Source of the DNA: Sulfurovum sp.
GTDB lineage: Bacteria; Campylobacterota; Campylobacteria; Campylobacterales; Sulfurovaceae
Assembly: GCA_016744875.1 (NCBI GenBank)
Contig: JADGDL010000039.1
Coordinates: forward strand, 1 to 17,448
DNA: 17,448 nt
Direction of reading: 5' to 3'
Part shown: piece after piece, positions 7,982-14,350 of the stretch
Numbering within the stretch: the stretch's first letter is position 1
How the letters are laid out: every line of letters begins with the position of its first letter
Program-made: the position numbers and the translations under genes
The notes under the pieces: model-generated
What the model saw: the letters and a program-made list of their open reading frames with translations, nothing else
Database searches by the model: none
Told to the model about the DNA's origin: nothing

Positions 7982-8797
7982 TTACCAAATGCTATATCCA
8001 AATTTTATATTAAGTGCATTATGTAATTCATCTTCTATCTCATGACTGTATGAGATTGTTGTAAACCATTTATCATTGATCCTATAAAAAAGCATGCTCA
8101 TAAGTGAGTGGGCCGGGTCATTGGTTGTAAACTTACTTCCAACATAACTATAAGCGATATTGGCATATAGCTTTCTAGTAAAGAAATAACCACTACCCAC
8201 ATAAACTGTATTAATGTCTTGTAAAGGGGTATAAACTTCTTCATCCTTTACAAATGTATGGGTTACTCCACCAAAAACAGAAAGAGATGATTTAGGATAA
8301 TACACAATAGAACTGTAAAGGGTAAAATCAGTTTTATTACCCACAAAATCATAGGTAGGTAATTTAACACCTACTCCTACTGCCACTTTCAACGACTTTG
8401 TAAGTCTGAACTTTCGTTTTATTTTAAGTGTTGTATCTTGCATACCTGCATCATTATCTGAATCAAAGTAACCTGTTCTAGCAGTATAACTCCAATCATT
8501 GAGATAATAACTGATGAGAAATTTTGAAGTATATTGTGTATTTCTGTCTATATGATCTTCATTATTGCTAAATCCATATCCAAATGCGATATCTAAACTA
8601 CCATCATCCCTTTGTTCTGGAAAGATCAATTTAGTACTTGAACAACCCGTAGCATCAACTATATCTAGAAAAGGCGTATTGGCACATTGATCAGATATAT
8701 CAGGTACACCATCCATATCTTGGTCATTTAGTGATTGAGCACTACTGAAGACAGTAAGTGTTATACAAAATAAAAATATTTTAATCATCATCTTCAT
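7982..8797 (-). CDS. Outer-membrane beta-barrel protein with TSP3-type calcium repeat
   Basis: I place the start at the ATG at 8797 (271 aa) rather than 8815. GAGGAT lies 4-5 nt upstream, and the product then begins MKMMIKIFLFCITLTVFSSA, a clean signal peptide. After cleavage comes a thrombospondin type-3 loop as in OmpA-like proteins: DQDMDGVPDISDQC, then TPFLDIVDATGCS, with Ca2+-type Asp spacing and paired Cys. The remaining ~220 residues alternate polar and hydrophobic positions in strands (YTSKFLISYYL, LYSSIVYYP, KLYANIAYSYVG, WFTTISYSHEI) and end in an aromatic residue (KFGYSIW), typical of a barrel closing strand. Ligand or transport role is unknown. It overlaps the upstream repeat-protein gene by 17 nt and is the last gene of the RR-HK operon, so translational coupling is expected. 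Confidence 0.82.
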   Translation of the reverse strand: MKMMIKIFLFCITLTVFSSAQSLNDQDMDGVPDISDQCANTPFLDIVDATGCSSTKLIFPEQRDDGSLDIAFGYGFSNNEDHIDRNTQYTSKFLISYYLNDWSYTARTGYFDSDNDAGMQDTTLKIKRKFRLTKSLKVAVGVGVKLPTYDFVGNKTDFTLYSSIVYYPKSSLSVFGGVTHTFVKDEEVYTPLQDINTVYVGSGYFFTRKLYANIAYSYVGSKFTTNDPAHSLMSMLFYRINDKWFTTISYSHEIEDELHNALNIKFGYSIW

Positions 8798-9536
8798 GTT
8801 TATCCTCAACTTCATCCTCTATATGGTCTTCAGTTTCATCTTCAATATGATCTTCTGTTTCATTCTCGATGTGCTCTTCAGTCTCATTTTCTATATGATC
8901 TTCTGTTTCATTCTCGATGTGGTCTTCTGTCTCATTTTCTATATGATCTTCTGTTTCATTCTCAATGTGGTCTTCTGTCTCATTTTCTATATGATCTTCT
9001 GTTTCATTCTCGATGTGGTCTTCTGTCTCATTTTCTATATGATCCTCTGTTTCATTCTCGATGTGGTCTTCAGTCTCATTTTCTATATGATCTTCTGTTT
9101 CATTCTCGATGTGGTCTTCAGTCTCATTTTCTATATGATCTTCTGTTTCATTCTCGATGTGACCTGCTGTCTCATTCTCAATATGATTTACTGTTGTATT
9201 TACAACTTGATCTTCAATTTCATTTTCTCGCTTTATTGCAACGGTAGGCCTGACTCTCACTTTACGTATATTTGGATGTTTATCATGTCGTTCTAATTCT
9301 TCAATGACCCGATTACTATATTTACTCCGTGTCATTGATTGAAGTTTTCTAATGGCTATGATACGTTCTTTTTCATGCATATGAACAACTTCTCTTTTAA
9401 ATTCATTCATAAGTTTAAAACGTTCTGAAACAGGTGCATTTCGGATAGCATCTATCTGCGAATCCATATCTGCATAGAGTGCCAATGTCCCTACCAATAA
9501 CAAAGAGATGGTTTTGACAGTATATTGTTTCATCAT
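8781..9536 (-). CDS. Exported acidic repeat protein (sixteen HIENETE-type octapeptides)
   Basis: Not a family I recognise. A signal peptide (about 1-22, YTVKTISLLLVGTLALYA) precedes a charged helical segment (23-100) containing RNAPVSERFKLMNEFKREV and EKERIIAIRKLQSMTRSKY. From residue 117 to 244 the protein is sixteen consecutive 8-residue units with core DHIENETE: the first two vary (NHIENETA, GHIENETE), eleven are identical, and the last three drift (EHIENETE, DHIEDETE, DHIEDEVE). The tail is DKHEDDD. Each unit carries four acidic residues and one His, suggesting repeated divalent-cation sites in an extended or coiled structure; this is inference. The start codon overlaps the kinase stop in ATGA (9533-9536). 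Its GAG-GAT codons near the end double as the ribosome site of the next gene. Confidence 0.8.
   Translation of the reverse strand: MMKQYTVKTISLLLVGTLALYADMDSQIDAIRNAPVSERFKLMNEFKREVVHMHEKERIIAIRKLQSMTRSKYSNRVIEELERHDKHPNIRKVRVRPTVAIKRENEIEDQVVNTTVNHIENETAGHIENETEDHIENETEDHIENETEDHIENETEDHIENETEDHIENETEDHIENETEDHIENETEDHIENETEDHIENETEDHIENETEDHIENETEEHIENETEDHIEDETEDHIEDEVEDKHEDDD
8805..9188 (-). repeat. In-frame tandem repeat, 16 x 24 bp with 48-bp higher-order period
   Basis: Sixteen contiguous 24-bp units, one per octapeptide. Two codon versions alternate strictly from about 8853 to 9164. On the plus strand one ends TCTATATGATC and the other TCGATGTGGTC, differing at most wobble positions while encoding the same peptide. 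The true amplified unit is therefore a 48-bp dimer, repeated six times. Length is a multiple of 3, so copy-number change would alter protein length without a frameshift. The end units are more diverged than the centre, as expected for expansion by unequal crossover or slippage. Confidence 0.95.
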
Positions 9537-10585
9537 CTTTTTTCTTTTAAATATTTAAAATTCAAAGTAATTTTTGTACCATGATCAATTTTACTTTCTA
9601 TACTCAGCACAATATTGAGTTCATTACATAATTTTTCAACAATATGTAAACCTAGGCCAAGCCCTCTTTCATGTTCTTTATAATAACGTTGAAAAACCTT
9701 TTTTATATCTTTTATACCTATTCCAGTATCTTCTATAATCATGGCTTCATCTCTAATGGTGACTTTTACACTGCCTTGTACTGTGTTGTATTTTGCAGCA
9801 TTACTCAATATATTATCCAAAATACGCATAAGTAGTTCATAATTAGTATTTTTTACAAGATCATTATGCTTACTAAAAGTATAGTTCAATTTGGGATAAA
9901 TATTTTGTATATTCTTCAAACGTTGTTCTGCCAAAAGTGCAACATCCATGCTTTGTCTTTGGGACGGTGAATTATGTAAAAATGTTTTAAGATTATTTTG
10001 TAGAAGCATCATATGATCTATACTTTGTGATAGTCTGGTTACATAAGGATCATCCCCTTTTTCATCTTTAAACATTTTAATATTCAAGATCATAGAAGTG
10101 ATAGGTGTGTTAAAATCATGCAAAATATCTTTTATAAATTCATCATTCAAATGTAAAGCTTTTCTGATAGGACGCAAACTATAAAATGTAAAAAACAGAG
10201 CCACTGCAAAAAGTAAGAGTGTTGCAAGAATAAATTTAACCCAAAATGCTTGTGTGATCTCTCCTATATCACTTTTTAGTTTATGGGTTTCATAAGAGAT
10301 CTTCATATAATATTTTTTAGATTCAGGAATGCTAAAATATGCATAAGTTCCATTGTTATCATATAGTTTGTTGAGTATATTTTTATCTTGGGGTTCAAAA
10401 TCAAAGGAGAACTGTTCACATTTCAAAGAATAACTACATAGTTGCATCTCTTGTAACAGACTACGTTTATATTCACTTTTTTTCGTACGGTACAATTCAA
10501 TAAAAAGCAACACAAGCAGTATTTCTAATAAAGAGAAAAACACAATAAAGTTTTTAAAAAGGGATTCTTTTTCATAATTTTTCAA
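9533..10585 (-). CDS. Membrane sensor histidine kinase
   Basis: Partner of the response regulator just upstream. Two membrane helices (about 12-31 and 116-136) bracket an ~85-residue periplasmic sensor domain with two cysteines, C50 and C56 (LCSYSLKC), which could form a disulfide or bind a metal. The kinase core follows: H-box ILHDFNTPITS with phospho-acceptor H156 (D-F in place of the common E-L/F), N-box LDNILSNAAKYN (256-267), G1 EDTGIGI (285-291), F-box VFQRYY (297-302), G2 RGLGLGLHIV (307-316). There is no HAMP domain of normal length between TM2 and the H-box. The start is TTG at 10585, overlapping the regulator by 14 nt with AAGGG about 8 nt upstream; no ATG in frame fits better. The stop overlaps the next gene as ATGA. 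Signal sensed is unknown. Confidence 0.93.
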   Translation of the reverse strand: MKNYEKESLFKNFIVFFSLLEILLVLLFIELYRTKKSEYKRSLLQEMQLCSYSLKCEQFSFDFEPQDKNILNKLYDNNGTYAYFSIPESKKYYMKISYETHKLKSDIGEITQAFWVKFILATLLLFAVALFFTFYSLRPIRKALHLNDEFIKDILHDFNTPITSMILNIKMFKDEKGDDPYVTRLSQSIDHMMLLQNNLKTFLHNSPSQRQSMDVALLAEQRLKNIQNIYPKLNYTFSKHNDLVKNTNYELLMRILDNILSNAAKYNTVQGSVKVTIRDEAMIIEDTGIGIKDIKKVFQRYYKEHERGLGLGLHIVEKLCNELNIVLSIESKIDHGTKITLNFKYLKEKR

Positions 10586-11198
10586 GTATGTACCCTTTTC
10601 CTCTTATGTTTTTAATATCGATATCCAGCTTTTGTTTTATTTTTGTAATTGCAACACGCAGAGCCGTATCTGAGGCATTATCCAAACACTCATACAATGT
10701 TTCTTTTCTAATCATTGAACCACACTGAGATAAAAGTTTTTCAAAGATCTTCAACTGTACATTACCCAGATCAATGATTTCACCATTAGATCTTATGATC
10801 TGTGATTGAGGATCATAGACTAAATGTTTATAAGAGATCGTATCATTTGAAAACTTAGCTGCGATTCGTATGAGTAATTCTTCAGGATCAAAAGGTTTTT
10901 TGATGTAGTCAATAGCTCCCAACTTAAAACCTTCAGCCATTGATCCCATATCTGTCAATGCAGTAATAAAAATCGTAGGTGTAGTGTCTTCAGCATATCG
11001 AAGTGATCCAAGCAGATCAAGTCCACTTCCCTGAGGAAGATTGATATCTAGAAGATAAAGATCATACTTATTTTCAAATGTCAGATCTTCTGCCTCTTTG
11101 ATACTTAAAGCAACATCTACTTCATAACCTTCTTTGGAAAGAAAGAGATGCAGTGTTTCAGAGAGTATATGATTATCTTCGAGTAGCAGTAATCTCAT
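10572..11198 (-). CDS. OmpR/PhoB-family response regulator
   Basis: A 208-aa DNA-binding response regulator, slightly short for the class. Receiver domain: acidic pocket E7/D8, phospho-acceptor D51 in LYLLDINLP, switch T79 in FITA, conserved K101 in IKKPFDPEELL. The winged-helix output domain (about 120-208) shows the PhoB/OmpR pattern with LKIFEKLLSQCGSMIRKETLYECL and DTALRVAITKIKQKL, ending in the wing IRGKGYILEKL. First gene of a four-gene chain of overlaps with the kinase, the acidic repeat protein and the outer-membrane barrel. AAAGGA lies about 11 nt before ATG. Direct repeats fitting this class (TGTTA at 11-bp period) stand in front of three promoters at 13154-14382, but not in front of its own gene, so autoregulation by those boxes is not suggested. 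Confidence 0.94.
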   Translation of the reverse strand: MRLLLLEDNHILSETLHLFLSKEGYEVDVALSIKEAEDLTFENKYDLYLLDINLPQGSGLDLLGSLRYAEDTTPTIFITALTDMGSMAEGFKLGAIDYIKKPFDPEELLIRIAAKFSNDTISYKHLVYDPQSQIIRSNGEIIDLGNVQLKIFEKLLSQCGSMIRKETLYECLDNASDTALRVAITKIKQKLDIDIKNIRGKGYILEKL

Positions 11199-11336
11199 TT
11201 AATTTTATTTCCTTTGTGTTCCACAATATTCTACCATAAAGAGTAATAATAGTATAGAAATAGATAAAGTCATTGGGTGTACGCATACGATAGTCTTCAT
11301 TTACTTTTGAAACAGAAAACATGAAAAATTTTTTTA

Positions 11337-11355
11337 CTCCGATCATTGATCGGAG
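11337..11355 (-). terminator. Hairpin after the FccB-like gene, probable terminator
   Basis: A perfect 8-bp stem, CTCCGATC (11337-11344) and GATCGGAG (11348-11355), with 3-nt loop, 18 nt past the flavoprotein stop. On the minus strand the stem is followed by TA7 and only then T5, so the uridine tract is displaced by 8 nt. It probably separates the Fcc-like operon from the regulator-kinase operon, but efficiency is uncertain. Confidence 0.55.
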
Positions 11356-11372
11356 AATTAGTCACACATAAA

Positions 11373-12626
11373 TTAAGCAAATGTATCAGAAAAAAGATTT
11401 TCTGCCCACAAAAACATTTTATTGTAGTTACGAGTATCTGAAGGACCTGCTTCTATATTAGCAAGTACCATACTTTGATTTGTTGAGTCATATTTAAAGA
11501 CTGCAGAGAGCCATGATGCTTCTGTTGTTGAAGTTGGGCTATAACAAGCTGAGTTGGTTTTAGGGGAAGGATATAAAGCAATACCTTTAAGTGTTCTTAA
11601 AATAGCATCTGCACATATTTTTGCTTCAGAGTTGCCTATGTGTCCTGCCTTTGGTTGTCCCGTACCTTGTGAATCCCCTATTATATATATGCCACTTGCC
11701 ATGACTGACTCATAACTCAATGGATTGATAGGTGCCCAATTACCAGTGTTTACACCTGCAGTAAAAATAATAGGTGCTGCTTTTTGATTTGGTATGACAT
11801 TTAACACTGTTGAGCTTATCATTTTTGATACATCGTTTTCTTTATATGTCAATGTTTTGGAAGTATCATCTACATTTGTAACTGTTATACTTGATTTATA
11901 ATCTACGCCATACGCATCAAATTTAGCACCAAAAGTATCTGCTTCTACAATAATATTTTGGTTTGCATCTAAAACCGTGACTGTACTGTTAGTAAAACCT
12001 TTAACATTTTTAAGGTAGTCAGCAACAACACAAGCTCTCTCATAAGGTCCAGGGGGACAACGGTAAGGTGCTGCAGGAATGCTCATTGTAAAGTCATCAC
12101 CATCAACCATTGCATCTATTTGTGCTTTAAGAATATTTATCTGCTCCCCCGCTTTCCATGCATGAGGTACTTTTTTGATGTCATAATCATTCACCGTGAT
12201 AAAATCAATACCCGATGCTAACACCAGCTTATCATATTTAAGATTCTCACCATTGTCAAGAATGACTGTTTGATTAGTTTTATCCACACTGCTTACGAAA
12301 TGATGAATCATGTTAATACCATATTTGGTTTGCAGATCTCCATAGGCAAATGAAAGATCAGTCGTTGTTTTTTGACCATTAAGTACTAGATTGCTTAATA
12401 TAGGCGATACATATATTGAATTTGCCTCTATGATAGTGACATTGACACTGTTTCCACCCCACATCTTTAGATGTTTTGCACAAGTTGCTCCTGAAAAGCC
12501 GCCTCCTACTACTACGATATGCGGTATATCTGTCTCTTCTGCCATACCTGGAGTGATGGCACACAGTGAGCTTGCTCCTATAAACTTCATAAAGTTACGT
12601 CTTGAATTTAAACCATTATTTTTCAT
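11373..12626 (-). CDS. fccB: Flavocytochrome c sulfide dehydrogenase flavoprotein subunit (FccB/SoxF-like)
   Basis: A periplasmic FAD enzyme that, with a cytochrome c partner, oxidises sulfide to sulfur or polysulfide. A twin-arginine signal (SRRNFMKFIGASS, from residue 8) implies folded export with FAD bound. The dinucleotide-binding motif is VVVGGGFSGATCAKHL (38-53). Two cysteines match the redox pair of FccB in position and context: C190 in APYRCPPGPYERA and C361 in SACYSPTSTTEASW (171 residues apart, close to family spacing). The second FAD contact is GIYIIGDSQGTGQPKAGHIGNSEAK (shown in parts: IYIIGDSQG, PKAGHIGNSEAK, 313-336). Length 417 aa is normal. It follows the cytochrome gene by 11 bp with AAAGGA upstream of ATG. 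Sulfide is the likely substrate from family; related members may act on other sulfur species. Confidence 0.9.
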   Translation of the reverse strand: MKNNGLNSRRNFMKFIGASSLCAITPGMAEETDIPHIVVVGGGFSGATCAKHLKMWGGNSVNVTIIEANSIYVSPILSNLVLNGQKTTTDLSFAYGDLQTKYGINMIHHFVSSVDKTNQTVILDNGENLKYDKLVLASGIDFITVNDYDIKKVPHAWKAGEQINILKAQIDAMVDGDDFTMSIPAAPYRCPPGPYERACVVADYLKNVKGFTNSTVTVLDANQNIIVEADTFGAKFDAYGVDYKSSITVTNVDDTSKTLTYKENDVSKMISSTVLNVIPNQKAAPIIFTAGVNTGNWAPINPLSYESVMASGIYIIGDSQGTGQPKAGHIGNSEAKICADAILRTLKGIALYPSPKTNSACYSPTSTTEASWLSAVFKYDSTNQSMVLANIEAGPSDTRNYNKMFLWAENLFSDTFA

Positions 12627-12637
12627 TTGTTATCCTT

Positions 12638-13123
12638 TCAGTCGTTATTTTTAAGTGTTTTTAGCCAGTCGCCGATAAGAATTATCTCTTCACTGGTATA
12701 TCCGTGTGCCTGTGCACTCATGATCGGTTCGTCATCTTCGTAGATCTCATCTTCAAGGTTATCTTCTCCTGCAATAGAGTCCCATGAATTTGTAGATACA
12801 CCATTTGTTCCATGACACTGTGCACATTGTGAACCTAAAAGTCTCCCTGCATTTGCTGTGTAAGCAGTAGGTAGAACTATATCTGCATTGGATTCATCTT
12901 CATCTTCATCTTTTTCATCCTCATCCTCATCCTTCTCGTCCTCTTCATCTTTTTCATCCTCATCTTCTTGATCTTCTTTTTTTTCTTCTTCATATTCATA
13001 ATATTCGTTATAAACACTAAATATTTCAGAATCTCTTTCCCTATCAGAAGCATATACAGTCAATGTTCCACCTAACAGCAGTGTAGATACTAAAGCTGAT
13101 AGTTTCCATGATATTTTATTCAT
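12638..13123 (-). CDS. Exported monohaem cytochrome c with acidic insert (FccA-like partner)
   Basis: A 161-aa class I cytochrome c, probable electron acceptor for the FccB-like flavoprotein encoded 11 bp downstream. Signal peptide about 1-25 (ALVSTLLLGGTLTVYA). Between it and the haem domain lies a tract of about 35 almost purely Glu/Asp/Lys residues (about 45-77, e.g. KDEDEDEKDEDEDE), which normal FccA-like cytochromes lack. Haem site C100-AQ-C103-H104, then GTNG; axial Met probably M135 in EPIMSAQAHGYTSEEI, which has the usual small-cytochrome ending (IGDWLKTLK). AAAAAAGGA lies about 6 nt before ATG. It is preceded by a TGTTA-type regulator array and a -10 (13154-13207). Function as FccA is inferred from the neighbour. 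Confidence 0.85.
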   Translation of the reverse strand: MNKISWKLSALVSTLLLGGTLTVYASDRERDSEIFSVYNEYYEYEEEKKEDQEDEDEKDEEDEKDEDEDEKDEDEDESNADIVLPTAYTANAGRLLGSQCAQCHGTNGVSTNSWDSIAGEDNLEDEIYEDDEPIMSAQAHGYTSEEIILIGDWLKTLKNND

Positions 13124-13153
13124 AATCTGTCCTTTTTTATTTGGTATAAAAGT

Positions 13154-13207
13154 AGTGTATCGTGAATAGTGTTACCTATCTGTAATCAAAGTATTAGCGA
13201 TTTGTTA
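13154..13207 (-). promoter_or_regulatory. Cytochrome-fccB promoter with four 11-bp-phased TGTTA half-sites
   Basis: Plus-strand half-sites TGTTA (13170), TGTAA (13181), TATTA (13192) and TGTTA (13203) start exactly 11 bp apart, i.e. one helical turn. Read on the transcribed strand, the last half-site TAACA is followed by exactly 10 bp and then TACACT (13154-13159, 4/6 match to TATAAT). No -35 hexamer is needed if an OmpR/PhoB-class activator binds here, as in pho boxes. Transcription would start near 13147, giving a ~24-nt leader with the Shine-Dalgarno. Confidence 0.75.
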
Positions 13208-13226
13208 GCTATTTTTAAGATATAGC

Positions 13227-13321
13227 TTACTTCATCATCACTACATAAGCACTCCATGTCAATAAAAACATAAATAATACGGGTAACAGTAGTATTTTTA
13301 TTTTTAACCACTTTTATACAT
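13227..13321 (-). pseudogene. Possible broken small membrane-peptide gene
   Basis: Reading leftwards, a frame ending TAA (13227-13229) encodes KWLKIKILLLPVLFMFLL followed by TWSAYVVMMK, a basic N-terminus, one membrane span and a short tail. It has no start codon in frame, but ATG-TAT-AAA lies just upstream (from 13321) one base out of frame. One extra A in the A4 run would give a 31-aa protein MYKKWLKI... . There is no Shine-Dalgarno. It could be chance in AT-rich DNA or a sequencing error. Confidence 0.25.
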
Positions 13322-13440
13322 AGTTAATTAGATGCTGTGCAAATAGGTATGATACATATACACAAACAACAACGATTGTTTATCCGTAAACAAACTATCT
13401 CCATAAAAAAATTTAGTATGACAAACACTTTCCTGTGCTT

Positions 13441-13472
13441 ATTGTAACGGTTATAGTGTTAGCGAAGTGTTA
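13441..13472 (-). promoter_or_regulatory. Second TGTTA-box promoter with no evident target gene
   Basis: TGTTA at 13457-13461 and again at 13468-13472 (11 bp apart, full motif TGTTAGCGAAGTGTTA). On the minus strand the proximal TAACA is followed by exactly 10 bp and TACAAT (13441-13446, 5/6 match). The promoter would fire leftwards from about 13434, more than 300 nt before the cytochrome gene. It may drive a small RNA, a long leader, or be an older duplicate. Confidence 0.65.
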
Positions 13473-13494
13473 TTTGGAAGCTATCGTTTTATGA

Positions 13495-13533
13495 GGGGGG
13501 AAGCGCATAGATGGTGAAATTCCATCTGCGCTT
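13495..13533. repeat. Stable hairpin flanked by G6, downstream of the lipoprotein gene
   Basis: Arms 13501-13514 (AAGCGC-AT-AGATGG) and 13522-13533 (CCATCTGCGCTT) pair over 12 bp with a 2-nt bulge and 7-nt loop. Read on the minus strand it lies 29 nt after the lipoprotein stop but is followed by C6 then TCAT, not by a uridine run, so it is not a classical intrinsic terminator. It could stabilise the 3' end of the lipoprotein mRNA. Confidence 0.6.
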
Positions 13534-13561
13534 AGGAAAGTGATAAGGATATATATTTAGG

Positions 13562-14317
13562 TTATGAATTATCTTCGTCGTCTTCTTCATCTTCTTCACT
13601 ATCATGGTCATCGTCATGGTCATCATCATTGTCGTCATCATAAGAATCATCATCATTGCTGTCATCGTCATGAGAATCATCATCATTGCTGTCATCATCG
13701 CTACTGTCATTATCATGGCTATCATCATGATAATCATCATCGTCATCATCATGAATATTTTCTATGCCATCATCATCATAATCTTCATAGGCATTGACAA
13801 TATTATCATCATCGTCATCATCATAGTTATCAACAAGATCGTTGTGATTATCATCATGCACATACTCATCATTTGTACTTGCACCGTTCGGATCTACTAT
13901 TAGTTCTGTATCAACAACATGATCACCATCTTTATCATCTGCATTTTCATACTCTATTTCAAGTGGGATATGACCCAAATTAATATCTTGGGTAAGTACA
14001 ATAGTTGAACCATTCGTAAAACCTATCGGTGTAATGATCCGATTTGCCGGATCATTTTCATTGGTTGTCATAACCAATCTACAATTTGTATTTGTAGGAA
14101 CTTCAATTTCAAAAGGGTGTTGACTTGTACCATTTTGCGTTGAAGCAACTTTTACATAATACCCATTGTCACAAAATGCCTCGATAAGTGTACCTGGGAC
14201 TGTTCCAGATAATGTTGCACTGCCTGTTGATGTTGGTTCTGAAGAACTTCCTCCTCCACAACCAACCATCAATAGCGATGCTACTGTCATACTTAATACT
14301 ATAGAACTTTTTTTCAT
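13562..14317 (-). CDS. Lipoprotein with Asp-rich, EF-hand/TSP3-like C-terminus
   Basis: A 251-aa lipoprotein: signal peptide and lipobox SLLMVGC with lipidated C20, then a Ser/Gly linker. Residues about 32-120 form a beta-rich globular domain (SATLSGTVPGTLIEAFC, GHIPLEIEYE) with Cys49 and Cys79 possibly bonded. From about 127 the sequence carries calcium-loop-like spacing, DKDGDHVVD (128-136) and DYDDDGIEN (179-187), the latter resembling a TSP3 repeat. Residues 188-250 are nearly all Asp with Ser, Asn, His and Tyr. Four DDDS(N/H/Y) units occur at 207-226. The tail must be strongly anionic and probably binds Ca2+ or other cations; no enzyme motif is seen. The start is supported by AAAGGAG. 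Its promoter bears the TGTTA box (14351-14382), so it is likely co-regulated with the cytochrome operon. Confidence 0.8.
   Translation of the reverse strand: MKKSSIVLSMTVASLLMVGCGGGSSSEPTSTGSATLSGTVPGTLIEAFCDNGYYVKVASTQNGTSQHPFEIEVPTNTNCRLVMTTNENDPANRIITPIGFTNGSTIVLTQDINLGHIPLEIEYENADDKDGDHVVDTELIVDPNGASTNDEYVHDDNHNDLVDNYDDDDDDNIVNAYEDYDDDGIENIHDDDDDDYHDDSHDNDSSDDDSNDDDSHDDDSNDDDSYDDDNDDDHDDDHDSEEDEEDDEDNS
13613..13699 (-). repeat. 15/30-bp in-frame Asp-codon repeats in the lipoprotein gene
   Basis: Part of a GAT/GAC-dominated tract. The stretch starting AGAATCATCATCATTGCT on the plus strand recurs 30 bp later (13643 and 13673), encoding DDDSN-DDDSH and DDDSN-DDDSY. All periods are multiples of 3. 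Such a tract can contract or expand without a frameshift. Confidence 0.75.
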
Positions 14318-14350
14318 TATTTCTCCTTTTTCATTATTTTATTTGTCCAA

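Larger units (their letters stand above)
13124..13561. other. 438-bp intergenic region between Asp-rich lipoprotein gene and cytochrome operon
   Basis: No complete gene with a ribosome site is found on either strand. The region contains the cytochrome promoter with a four-half-site operator (13154-13207), a second promoter/operator facing the same way (13441-13472), a remnant of a small membrane-peptide frame (13227-13321), and a G6-flanked hairpin (13495-13533). Between about 13322 and 13440 I see only AT-rich sequence with short unsupported frames. Confidence 0.7.

Noticed and set aside
8805..9188. Possible CRISPR array
   Set aside because: The units are contiguous with no unique spacers and preserve a reading frame with signal peptide and ribosome coupling; it is a coding repeat.
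8796..9296. Long hydrophobic plus-strand frame with repeated FCFILDV
   Set aside because: It is the exact antisense of the acidic octapeptide repeat; a regular repeat keeps several frames open. No ribosome site.
11199..11336. Autoregulatory TGTTA box before the response-regulator gene
   Set aside because: No TGTTA pair at 11 bp found on either strand in this 138-bp leader.
13327..13407. Cys-rich 26-codon minus-strand frame (MEIVCLRINNRCC...)
   Set aside because: No Shine-Dalgarno, preceded by T7, and short enough to be chance; the downstream hydrophobic frame is at least patterned.
13564..13903. His-rich and Ile-rich plus-strand frames
   Set aside because: Antisense shadows of the Asp-codon tract in the lipoprotein gene; no start signals.
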